In this document: positions 46,995-64,000 of the stretch, piece after piece
Layout: the number at the start of each line of letters is the position of its first letter
Position numbering within the stretch: position 1 is the first letter of the stretch
NCBI GenBank assembly: GCA_016584305.1
Contig: JACEEZ010012734.1
Coordinates: forward strand, 392,501-456,500
DNA: 64,000 bases
Direction: 5' to 3'
DNA from: Chionoecetes opilio
Taxonomy: Eukaryota > Arthropoda > Malacostraca > Decapoda > Majidae
Made by a program: the position numbers and the translations under genes
The notes under the pieces: generated by a model
The model's database searches: none
The model's input: only the letters and a program-made list of their open reading frames with translations
What the model was told of the DNA's origin: nothing

Positions 46995-48026
46995 TCAGTG
47001 CAGCACCAGGTCTGGACGCTCCTTGTTGGCCAGGTCCACACGTAGCTGGGCTTCGTTAAACTGTAGTTGTTCCACCTGTCTCATCAGCCTGTCTCTTTCC
47101 GCTGTGACCTGCTGCAACTGGGTGGCCAGGCTCTCACGCTCGTGCTTCTGCTTGTCACGGTGCAGCTTGGCGTTGACGGCGTTCTTGCGCTTCTTCTCCT
47201 CCTTGTCGTCCACCTTGGGGCCCATCTCGTACACCTTGGTCGTCTTCTCACGGCGGCGGCGGGAGGTGCTGCCCATGGGCTTGTTCTTCCGGCCGCGCTT
47301 CTTGGAGGCGGCGGCTTCGTTGATCAAGGAGTGGGCAAGCAAGACCTTGGTCTCTTTCTCCATGGGCACAAGGAAGGGAGACAGGGCAGAGTCCACCGGC
47401 AGCTGCGAGGGCAAGGTTACCACGGTGTACTGGTGCACGGGGCCGGCGGGCTGCACAGGGCACGGCTCGGGGGAGGCCACCAGCACGTAGCCAGGGTCTG
47501 GGCTGAGGGACGGGGCAGAGCACATCGACACGGCGGCATGAAGGTCCATCGACATATCAGGCTCCACCAAGGCATGAAGGTCCATAGATATATCAGGCTC
47601 CACCAAGGCATGAAGGTCCATAGACATATCAGGCTCCTCCAAGGCCCCGGGGGAGACAGGCTGCAGGAGTACCATTTCAGGCGAGAAGGGCTGAAGGTAC
47701 TGCTCCTGGAGGCCTGGGAAGGGGCTGGAGGCCTGCACCAAAACCGCACTTGGGGGAAGGGGCAGGCCCATGGTCACCCCACTCATGTCCTGCGTCAACT
47801 TTGTGTTGTCAAAGTGCAGGCCGATGTTGCCATCCTGCGTTATCTTGGTGTTGTCGAAGGGCAGGCCGAGGTTGCCGTCCTGCATGACATGGTGCATGTC
47901 GACAGCCGCCTCGTTGGCAATCTCCTCAAAGTCGATGCCAGACAGGTTGTTGAACAGCATCTCGGTGTAGTTCGCGTCCAGGAGAGATGAAAAGTCCAAG
48001 GAATCCTGAACCGCCATGGGACACAT
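46995..48026 (-). CDS. bZIP transcription factor, CREBZF/Zhangfei-like
   Basis: Single exon, 343 residues from ATG 48026 (a second ATG in a better context is at 48017). Residues 276-328 satisfy the bZIP spacing N-x7-R-x9-L, with zipper positions L300, V307, L314, L321, L328. The basic region reads NAVNAKLHRDKQK; the usual NxxAAxxCR has become NxxNAxxHR. A basic KKRGRKNK and RRRREK stretch at about 240-262 is a likely nuclear signal. The N-terminal part is acidic and hydrophobic, as in activation domains, with repeats QDGN(L/I)GL(P/H)FDNTK (about 48-76) and three copies of EPDMSMDLHAL (129-165). The KLHR core, the LRVDLAN end, similar length and lack of introns recall CREBZF, a bZIP co-regulator of stress responses. 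bZIP is certain; the subfamily is inferred. Confidence 0.85.
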   Translation of the reverse strand: MCPMAVQDSLDFSSLLDANYTEMLFNNLSGIDFEEIANEAAVDMHHVMQDGNLGLPFDNTKITQDGNIGLHFDNTKLTQDMSGVTMGLPLPPSAVLVQASSPFPGLQEQYLQPFSPEMVLLQPVSPGALEEPDMSMDLHALVEPDISMDLHALVEPDMSMDLHAAVSMCSAPSLSPDPGYVLVASPEPCPVQPAGPVHQYTVVTLPSQLPVDSALSPFLVPMEKETKVLLAHSLINEAAASKKRGRKNKPMGSTSRRRREKTTKVYEMGPKVDDKEEKKRKNAVNAKLHRDKQKHERESLATQLQQVTAERDRLMRQVEQLQFNEAQLRVDLANKERPDLVLH

Positions 48027-48159
48027 CTTCACTTTCAACCTTGCGGGGATCGAACCGAGGAACACTTCTATTATCCTTTGGCCACACGAAAACAACCGTA
48101 TAAGTGAAAGTTCTCGAGATCAGAGCGTGAACTAGCACAACCTCCACCTCTGAATGTTG

Positions 48160-48290
48160 GAATATTTCTGTTGCGCCACACCCCGACCGCTAGTTATACC
48201 AGCCAATCACGTGACGCGCCTGGCCAGATACTGCACGCTGATTGGCTGTTCAAGGGCTCGAACGTATCCCGCTCTGACGTCAGCACATAT
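48160..48290 (-). promoter_or_regulatory. Promoter-like segment of the bZIP gene
   Basis: A palindromic CRE TGACGTCA (48275-48282), CCAAT boxes on opposite strands (48203-48207 and 48241-48245), an E-box CACGTG (48208-48213) and a weak TATA-like GTATAAC (about 48193-48199), all within 250 bases of the start codon. CRE/ATF sites are bound by bZIP proteins, so self- or family regulation is possible. Confidence 0.6.
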
Positions 48291-48960
48291 CCGGCCCCCC
48301 CATCCTCCCCGCCTGTATACGTTTTGACACTGTAAACACATCATGGAAAGCCCACGAATTAGAATAGGATATACTCCATACTAGGAAAGTTATACAGCCT
48401 TTGTACTTAATTCAACACCATTATCCTACGTCAGACAGCGGGGAGAGTGAAAAGTGAAAAGTGAAAGAACCTATATATATCATAAAAAATAAATTATATC
48501 TTCACAATACTTTTTTCATATTCTTTTCCATGCAGTATAACATTAACAGACAAATATGGATGATTGTGATGAATTGATGATGATTGATGATGGATATGTA
48601 TGAGGCTTCAAGAATAAGTAAATGGGGTTATAATTATTATATAGGGCAGCAATGGAGAGGTGCAATGGTGCAATACTAGAGTTTACAGAAAAGGGTTGCA
48701 AGATTGTAAGAAGAAATTACGCAAGCTATAAGGCTGAGGCAGTGAAATTAGTAGGCTATACTAGCTGTTTGTTAATAACGTTAAATAATGTGGTAGAAAC
48801 TGCATATAACTCTTAAATGGGCATATTAAGTGGCTTTATGTATATATAGTTTTTACTCTATTTTATTTTATATTTCTATCCCTTGTTTTTTTACTTATGT
48901 TAAACTGTAATAGATGTAAATAACGTTAAAAGAAAAAAAAGTGGCTGATTATATATATAT
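48291..48960. other. AT-rich intergenic DNA
   Basis: No gene. GTAATAGATGTAAATAACG at 48907 resembles a LINE tail piece at 27300. Confidence 0.5.
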
Positions 48961-48961
48961 A

Positions 48962-49250
48962 CTCAACTCAACACCAACTCAACTCAACACCAACTCAACT
49001 CAACACCAACTCAACTCTACACCAACTCAACTCAACACCAACTCAACTCTACACCAACTCAACTCAACACCAACTCAACTCTACACCAACTCAACTCAAC
49101 ACCAACTCATCTCAACACCAACTCATCTCAACACCAACTCAACTCAACACTAACTCAACTCAACACCAACTCAACTCAACACCAACTCAACTCAACACCA
49201 ACTCAACTCAACACCAACTCAACTCAACACCAACTCATCTCAACACCACC
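48962..49250. repeat. 16-bp minisatellite (left block)
   Basis: The unit is CAACTCAACTCAACAC, with CTCTACAC and CATCTC variants. Confidence 0.95.
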
Positions 49251-49312
49251 TGACTCCTAAGACAACTCAATCACTTCAACGCTGACGCATAATTAAATAC
49301 CCTCACACAGCA

Positions 49313-49780
49313 CTATCGATGATCCTGTGGCGTTGGGAGTGACTTAGTTTTGGCTACCCTATGAAGGCCGCCCGACCTGCCTTGCCTTGAGGTATATGCG
49401 AGGGAGGAGGGTCGACCGGTTTCTTGATCATCAACCCTGCCGTCGACGACGGCATCAAGTCGGTGATGTTGCGGGATGACACACACGCACTCGCTATTGT
49501 CACGGTAACGACACCAGTAGCGCTGGACGGGCTGGGTCGGAGGAGTTGAGAGTGAATTAGTTTTCGAAATTTTTGCAGAGTGGAAATCACGCAAAGTCTC
49601 GGAGAGAGGTGAGGTAAATGTGATTGAAAAGTCCCGATATTAGAGTCAGTTTCTCTCACAGCACACACGCTCGCTCATGGAAGGGAACAACAGCAGCCCT
49701 GGTTAGGCTGTGTAGTAGTTTAGACTGAGTGAGTAACGGTAGCGTATGAAGGCCGGACCTGCCTGCCTTGTAGTACAGTG
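49313..49780. repeat. Tandem repeat unit, left copies
   Basis: A 155-base piece A (49330-49483, with CGACGACGGCATCAAGTCGG) and a 70-base piece B (49484-49555, with ACTCGCTATTGTCA), then a truncated A and a decayed B. The same B-A order is at 50739-50970. Confidence 0.8.
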
Positions 49781-49861
49781 CGTGCAAAAAAAAAATTTAA
49801 ACTTGCAATATATCATCATAAAATGGCATAATTAGTACACATATAAATACATTTAAATGGG

Positions 49862-49867
49862 TTTATT
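49862..49867 (-). terminator. Polyadenylation signal AATAAA
   Basis: AATAAA on the minus strand, 42 bases after the stop of the 113-residue frame. Confidence 0.5.
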
Positions 49868-49908
49868 CATAGAAAAACATGTAAACATATTTTAAAGGAA
49901 TATTTATA

Positions 49909-50250
49909 TTAAAGATATATACGAAGAAGTAGTAGGGTCGGTTTGTTAATCACCTCCCGTCGACGACGCCGCCGCTGCCTCGGAGAAACGAAGCGAATGT
50001 GTTCCCTCGTGCACATGTGTGTGTTTGTGCGTGTGGATTGAAGAAGCTTCATCAATTCTCGCCTTGAAGTGCTGGGGGACTCACTTTCCATGGTTACATC
50101 TACCATGTCAATATCGTTGGGGTAGACATCCTCGCCGCCAGACTCGCCTCCGCCGCTCACGTCAAGCATCGGCACCTCGTTGGATGACTTGGACTCGCCG
50201 TCCCAGCTAAGGTCGATCATCAAAACGTCATTTTCGTAGGGCAGCGTCAT
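49909..50250 (-). CDS. Small ORF with three SUMO-interaction-like motifs
   Basis: 113 residues from a true ATG at 50250 to a stop at 49909. Three similar blocks sit about 20 residues apart: VLMIDLSWDGES, VPMLDVSGGGES and IDMVDVTMESES. Each is a short hydrophobic core followed by acidic or Ser residues, which is the form of SUMO-interaction motifs such as those clustered in RNF4-type ubiquitin ligases. A basic PRQRRRRREV stretch follows. There is no RING or other folded domain, so it could be one exon of a larger gene, a remnant, or a small adaptor. A TATA-like element lies 50 bases upstream and AATAAA 42 bases downstream. It is embedded in a tandem repeat between minisatellites. Codon use was not tested. 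Confidence 0.5.
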   Translation of the reverse strand: MTLPYENDVLMIDLSWDGESKSSNEVPMLDVSGGGESGGEDVYPNDIDMVDVTMESESPSTSRRELMKLLQSTRTNTHMCTREHIRFVSPRQRRRRRREVINKPTLLLLRIYL

Positions 50251-50300
50251 AATAGGAGGGCGGGCGTTCTGGTTATCATCTAACCGACCCTCCTTCTTTG

Positions 50301-50318
50301 TATATAAATATATATATT
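50301..50318 (-). promoter_or_regulatory. TATA-like element before the SIM-motif ORF
   Basis: On the minus strand reads ATATATATATTTATATA, ending about 50 bases before ATG 50250. AT-rich sequence arises easily by chance. Confidence 0.35.
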
Positions 50319-50738
50319 CATTTCAAGGCAGCTGGCAGGTCCTGCCTTCAGTTCCTTTGAACATCTTTTCACTATCAGACGATACCTGATCGCTGGCTCG
50401 CCGCGTGAAACCAGCGGGACGAGGAATGAAGGCGTTAACGATGTATAATGAAGAGTTTTGGTCGTAGAGATGTGATTTATACATGTATGCATGCGCATAA
50501 TTAGGGAGGGTATATATTAGTCGAATCATCTCTTTATCGTGGCCTCTGTGCATTTTTAAAAATTTAACTCGAGAACTATAAGTCAGATTGCGAGCGGATA
50601 TTTTTTTTTCTACTCCTGGCGACACACACACACGGATTCCGGGATAAAAAAAATTCGAATTTCTAGCCGGGGGTTGGCTGCGGTTGGCTAGCCGGGGGTT
50701 GGCTGGCTTCACGTCGGAAAAAATGACGAGAATGAAAA
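50319..50738. other. Unclassified, GC-mixed DNA
   Basis: AGCCGGGGGTTGGCTG occurs twice at 50666-50705. Minus-strand frames are not supported. Confidence 0.4.
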
Positions 50739-50975
50739 ATCAGTTTCTCTCGCCGCTCACACAGGCACTCGCTATTGTCAAGGGAACGACACCAGCAGCG
50801 CTGGTCGGGCTGGTTCGGAGGAGTTGAGAGTGACTTAGTTTTGGCTACCCTATGAAGGCCGCCCGACCTGCCTTGCCTTGAGGTATATGCGAGGGAGGAG
50901 GGTCGACCGGTTTCTTGATCATCAACCCTGCCGTCGACGACGGCATCAAGTCGGTGATGTTGCGGGATGATGTGA
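50739..50975. repeat. Tandem repeat unit, right copy (B-A)
   Basis: 50739-50814 matches piece B and 50815-50970 matches piece A of the left block almost exactly. Confidence 0.85.
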
Positions 50976-51091
50976 TATGATTGATATCTCACAAGCTCGC
51001 CGGGTAGAAGCAGCGGTGAGAATGACTGAGGGTAAGATTAGTAGGCCTCTTCATTCGTTCATTCAGCCCGCCCGGCCAGACTAAACTTAGG

Positions 51092-52470
51092 TTGCGGGAC
51101 CAACCCATCTCAACACCAACTCAACACACTCACTCAACACTCAACTCAACACCAACCCAACTCAACACTCAATCACCCAACTCAACTCACACCACAACTC
51201 AACACCAACTCAACTCAACACCAACTCAACTCAAACCCAACTCAACTCAACACCAAACTCAACACCACCAACTCACACCAACTCAACTCAACCAACTCAA
51301 CCAACACCACAACTCAACCCAACTCAACACCAACACTCAACTCAACACCAACTCAACTCAACACCAACAATCCACCAACTCAACTCACACCAACTCAACT
51401 CAACACCAACAACCAACTCACACCCAACTCAACACCAACTCAACCAACTCAACTCAACACCAACTCAACTCAACACCACTCAACATCCAACTCACACCAC
51501 TCAACACTCAACTCCAACACCAACTCAACTCAACACCAACTCAACTCAAACCACCAATCCAACTCAACACCAACTCAACTCACACCAACTCAACTCAACA
51601 CCAAACTCAACACCAACTCAACTCAACACCAACAACTCAACACAACCAACTCAACTCAACACCAAACTCAACTCAACACCAACTCAACTCAACACCAACT
51701 CAACTCAACACCAACTCAAACTCAACACCAACTCAACTCAACACCAACTCAACTCAACTACCAACTCAACTCAACACCACACTCACACTCACTCAACACC
51801 AACTCAACTCAACACCAACTCAACTCAACACCAATCAACTCACACATCATCAACACCAAACTCACATCAACACCAACATCAACTCACAACACCAACTCAA
51901 CTCAACACCAACTCACTCAACACCAACTCATCTCAACACCAACTCAAACCAACTCACCAACTCAACTCAACACCAACTCACTCAACACCAACTCAACTCA
52001 ACACCAACTCAACTCACACCAACTCAACTCACACCAACTCAACTCAACACCAACTCAACTCAACACCAACTCAACTCAACACCAACTCAACTCAACACCA
52101 ACTCAACTCAACACCACTCAACACCAACTCAACTCAACACCAACTCAACTCAACACAACACCAACCAACTCAACTCAACACCAACTCAACTCAACTCAAC
52201 ACCAACTCAACTCAACTCAACACCAACTCAACTCAACACCAACTCAATCTCAACACCAACTCAACTCAACACCAACTCAACTCACACCAACTCACTCAAC
52301 ACCACTCACTCAACACCAACTCACTCAACACCAACTCAACTCAACACCAACTCAACTCAACACCAACTCAACTCAGCACCAACTCACTCAACACCAACTC
52401 AACTCAACACAACTCACTCAACACCAACTCAACTCAACCAACTCACTCAACACCAACTCAACTCAACACC
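51092..52470. repeat. 16-bp minisatellite (right block), indel-rich
   Basis: The same CAACTCAACTCAACAC unit as at 48962, with many dropped bases. A 460-codon frame across it is an artefact of composition. Confidence 0.95.
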
Positions 52471-52474
52471 ATAA

Positions 52475-53059
52475 GCTAAAAAAGAAAAAGAAAAAAAACA
52501 AAACAAGAAAAGAAAGAAGACAAAAAAAGAAAAAGAAAATTATAATATATCTTGGCATTAGACAAAAAAAAAAAGAAGAAAGGTATACACGAAAAGAAAA
52601 AAAAAAAGGATTTTTAGTCGGGCTTCAAAAACAAACATAAAGGATAATCGTTTAACCGAAAATTACTTATTATCAAGACAAAATTTCGTTATATTTATGC
52701 TTTCAAATTTCCCGCGAAATCCAGCGATAAAGTAGAAGACGAAAAACCGTTACCGGAGTTACAGCTCATTGTTGCGAACATGCGCAGGCGCTGGCGGCGG
52801 TTTGTTGTAGTTCTTTGAATAGCCAAATGACATTATCTCCTCTGTTTTCTTGTCTCCAGCGTCCAAATCTTTGGTGTAAATTAAATAAATTTTATTGTAT
52901 ATGATTAACTAAAATCAATTATATATAGTTAAATTGGTAGAGTGCAAAGAGGGCGGGCCATGAGAAGAGTACCGGTGTGAAGGAAACCCACTCTAGCAGA
53001 GTAAGGTGAAGGGGGGGAGAGAGGATGAGGATGTTTTAAATGTTTATTTGTTTGATTTT
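52475..53059. other. A-rich then mixed DNA, nothing recognised
   Basis: No gene or repeat family. Confidence 0.5.
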
Positions 53060-53470
53060 GTGGATATTTTATCCATACCATATCTCAGTCTACCTCATTC
53101 AAATCTTCACACATCTAATCAACACAACACCAGACATCAATCAACCCCAATGCACCCATCTCACACATCTACCATCAATCGACAACTCAACTCCATCAAA
53201 TCAACCAATAATGAAACTCAATAAATAATACACAATCAACTCAACACATCATTCAAATAATAACACCAACTCAACTCAAACAATCAAATCAGCACACTAC
53301 TCAAACACTCACTAACACCAACTCAATCAACACCAATCAACTCACACCACTATTCACACCACTCACTCACACATCAACTCACTCACACCACTAATCACAC
53401 CAACTCACCCACTCACCAACACCACTCATCAAACCATCATCAGCACACTCATACACAATCAACTCAACCC
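53060..53470. repeat. Degenerate CAACTCA/CACCACTCA repeat
   Basis: A decayed relative of the 16-bp minisatellite. Confidence 0.7.
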
Positions 53471-55640
<2,170 letters not shown>

Positions 55641-56052
55641 AGCAGAGCCGTTTCTAGTCCATCGGGGGCCCCAAAATAAGTCCATTGGGGGCGCCAAAAT
55701 AAGTCCATCGGGGGCCCTAAAATAAGTCCATCGGGGGCCCAAAAATAAGTCCATCGGGGGCCCAAAAATAAGTCCATCGGGGGCCCCAAAATAAGTCCTC
55801 AGGGCCCCCATCAGCCCATCAAAATTTCTTTAAAATGCCTAAAATGCCTGAATGGGCCCCCTCCCCGCCATGAAATTTCCCCACTTTAAAACGGTACAAT
55901 AAATACACGTGAATGTGGACGGGCACGGGGCCCTGTAGATGTAATGTAATGTCAGGCTTCAATGGGGGAAATAAAATAAAAAAAATATAAAAATATTTGA
56001 GCCCCCCCCCCCCCATTGGAGGTTATGGGGGGCAGTATATACGGCCCTGTCA
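55641..56052. repeat. 23-bp repeat in a GGGCCC-rich element
   Basis: Six copies of AATAAGTCCATCGGGGGCC (55674-55800). Starts GCCGTTTCTAG and ends ACGGCCCTG, as the piece at 29158 does. Confidence 0.75.
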
Positions 56053-56321
56053 ACTATCAAATCCTCCCTTAACCCTACAAGCACCTTGAATAGAGCACCC
56101 TACAAACACATTTTGAACAGGCTTGGAAATCCTTATTTTTGGGGCATCTGGAGGCAGGTGTTTTGATAAGAGAGGAAGATGCTCACACAAGAGGCAGGCT
56201 CCAGATTTTTTTTTACTTCATTGATAGATGTACAATTTGTCTTCAGTATATGTAGTCAGATGCCACAAGTTTGATTTGTTCCAAAACTGTTCATGTTTTC
56301 TGGAATACGCTGAAATACCCA
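56053..56321. other. AT-rich DNA, nothing recognised
   Basis: No supported feature. Confidence 0.5.
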
Positions 56322-57442
56322 AGACAGGTTAACGCAGGCTACATTGCAATACCCAGACAGGTTAACGCAGGCTACATTGCAATACCCAGACAGGTTAATG
56401 CAGGCTACATTGCAATACCCAGACAGGTTTAACAGCTACATTGCAATACCCATAGACAGTTAACGCAGGCTACATTGCATACCCATAGACAGGTTAACGC
56501 AGGCTACATTGCAAATACCTAGACAGGTTAAACGCAGGCTACATTGCAATACCCGTGAGACGGTAACGCAGGCTACATTGCAATACCCGTAGACAGGTTA
56601 ACGCAGGCTACATGCAATACCCGTAGACGGTTAACGCAGGCTACATGCAATACCCGTAGACAGGTTAACGCAGGCAGCACTTGCAATACCGTAGACAGGT
56701 TAACGCAGGCTACATTGCAATACCCGTAGACAGGTTAACGCAGGCTACATTGCAATACCCAGACAGGTTAACGCAGGCTACATTGCAATACCCAGACAGG
56801 TAACGCAGGCTACATGCAATACCCAGGACAGGTTAACGCAGGTACTTGCAATACCCGTAACAGTTAACGCAGGTACATTGCATACCGTAACGGTTAACGC
56901 AGGCTACATTGCAATACCCAGACAGGTTAATGAGGCTACTGCAATACCCATGACAGGTTTAATGCAGCTACATTGCAATACCCAGACAGGTTAACGCAGG
57001 CTACATTGCAATACCCAGACAGGTTAACGCAGGCTACATTGCAATACCCGTAGAGAGGTTAACGCAGGCTACATTGCAATACCCAGACAGGTTAACGCAG
57101 GCTACATTGCAATACCCGTAGACAGGTTAACGCAGGCTACATTGCAATACCCATAGACAGGTTAACGCAGGCTACATTGCAATACCCGTAGACAGGTTAA
57201 CGCAGGCTACATTGCAATACCCAGACAGGTTAACGCAGGCTACATTGCAATACCCAGACAGGTTAACGCAGGCTACATTGCAATACCCAGACAGGTTAAC
57301 GCAGGCTACATTGCAATACCCAGACAGGTTAACGCAGGCTACATTGCAATACCCAGACAGGTTAACGCAGGCTACATTGCAATACCCGTAGACAGGTTAA
57401 CGCAGGCTACATTGCAATACCCTAGACAGGTTAACGCAGGCT
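56322..57442. repeat. 33-bp minisatellite, about 34 copies
   Basis: The unit contains GTTAACGCAGGCTACATTGC and AATACCCAGACAG. A CGTAGACAG subtype is interspersed. The middle third (56420-56960) has many one-base losses. Confidence 0.95.
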
Positions 57443-57693
57443 CGCTTTACAAAAATTCAGAGTCATGACTTTGTAATTTTTGGTAGCATTACTTAACCAT
57501 GATGTTGAGTCTACATGAAATCCTACATCAGAAAACATTACAAAAATATAGGTATACTATATTATAATCTCTGGCACAAATTATAGTATTACACTACTAG
57601 TACTTATTGATAATTGCATTGTTGTTCAAGCACTCATACAAACTACAGACTACTAAAGAAATATCAACAGCCAGAGCCAGTCATGCAAGACAC
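57443..57693. other. AT-rich DNA, nothing recognised
   Basis: No supported feature. Confidence 0.5.
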
Positions 57694-57907
57694 TAGAGTC
57701 GCCGCACGTTAAGCTGGTAAAAATGTGGCCCCTTCATTCCCCCCTTCCGAACGCACGGGATTGGCTGAGGTGTTGGGTGTTGGGGCTTTAGGGCGGAACT
57801 TGGAGTAAGGCATTCTCACCCAACACCCAACACCTCAGCCAGTCCCGTGCATTCAGAAGGGGGATTGAAGGGCCCTATTTTTGCCAACTAAACGTACGGC
57901 AACTATA
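57694..57907. mobile_element. Palindromic MITE family D, copy 1
   Basis: TAGAGTCGCCGCACGTTAAG at the left mirrors the right end. GAGGTGTTGGGTGTTGGG arms flank a 40-base core. The second copy (59795) is in the opposite orientation. Confidence 0.85.
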
Positions 57908-58028
57908 CACTACTCTATTGAAGAACTACAATGATATGATGAAAAACCACTCACTACAAATCTGGATATCCTTCCTACACGGTTCACTGCAGTCTGGCAC
58001 ACAAGGCACACACGCACGCACACACGCA

Positions 58029-63947
<5,919 letters not shown>

Positions 63948-64000
63948 CTGAACACACAATGAAACACAAATACAAATACACTGTAAAACACAACCAGTCT

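Noticed and set aside
47067..47990. 307-codon plus-strand frame across the bZIP gene
   Set aside because: It is the antisense shadow of the GC-rich bZIP exon and has no domain.
47926..48147. Overlapping upstream ORF of ATF4 type before the bZIP start
   Set aside because: The frame has no ATG; its first codon is GTG. The N-terminal extension to 48095 likewise begins with TTG.
51092..52474. 460-codon Asn/Thr/Gln-rich frame
   Set aside because: Runs entirely through the 16-bp minisatellite.

Overview
This is a eukaryotic, animal window with small exons, GT-AG introns and very little coding DNA. Micro- and minisatellites, SINEs, LINE 3' ends and DNA transposons fill most of it. The repeat style (LINE tails, TTAGG-type motifs, P, hAT, Tigger and TTAA elements, long GA/CA/GGA tracts) fits an arthropod and most likely a decapod crustacean. 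The taxon is an inference. All recognised host genes lie on the minus strand.

Four protein-coding units can be supported. (1) 24264-11936: a DUF547-family gene of six exons that joins in frame except for one missing base in exon 3. It has a signal-peptide-like N-terminus and an optional hydrophobic C-terminus. (2) 48026-46995: a single-exon bZIP transcription factor of 343 residues, CREBZF/Zhangfei-like, behind a promoter-like segment with a perfect CRE, an E-box and two opposed CCAAT boxes. (3) 50250-49909: a 113-residue ORF with three SUMO-interaction-like motifs, a TATA-like element and an AATAAA, sitting inside a tandem repeat. (4) 63947-58029: the last six exons of a divergent acyl-CoA carboxylase carboxyltransferase gene (methylcrotonyl-CoA carboxylase beta type). 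Its 5' part lies beyond the window, and it has lost several catalytic glycine motifs.

Layout: 1-11.9 kb holds MITEs, SINEs and three minisatellites. 11.9-24.3 kb is the DUF547 gene with introns made mostly of simple repeats. 24.3-33 kb is repeats and MITEs. 33.3-37.8 kb is a nest: a broken hAT transposase gene split by 2.9 kb that contains a P-element derivative with a THAP exon, a LINE fragment, a 53-bp array and a foldback element. 38-46 kb holds GA tracts, LINE ends and TTAA MITEs. 46.4-52.5 kb holds the bZIP gene and the SIM-motif ORF between 16-bp minisatellites. 53-57.9 kb is mostly repeats. 58-64 kb is the carboxyltransferase-like gene with Tigger-type and palindromic MITEs in its introns.

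The genes do not form an obvious pathway, and nothing here suggests an operon or a defence island. The most unusual points are the degenerate carboxyltransferase, partial exon copies beside three true exons, complementary purine/pyrimidine tracts around DUF547 exon 1, and a tandem array built from the ends of two different transposons. Several arrays carry many small indels, there is one N at 25297 and one exon is out by one base, so local assembly error is likely in places.
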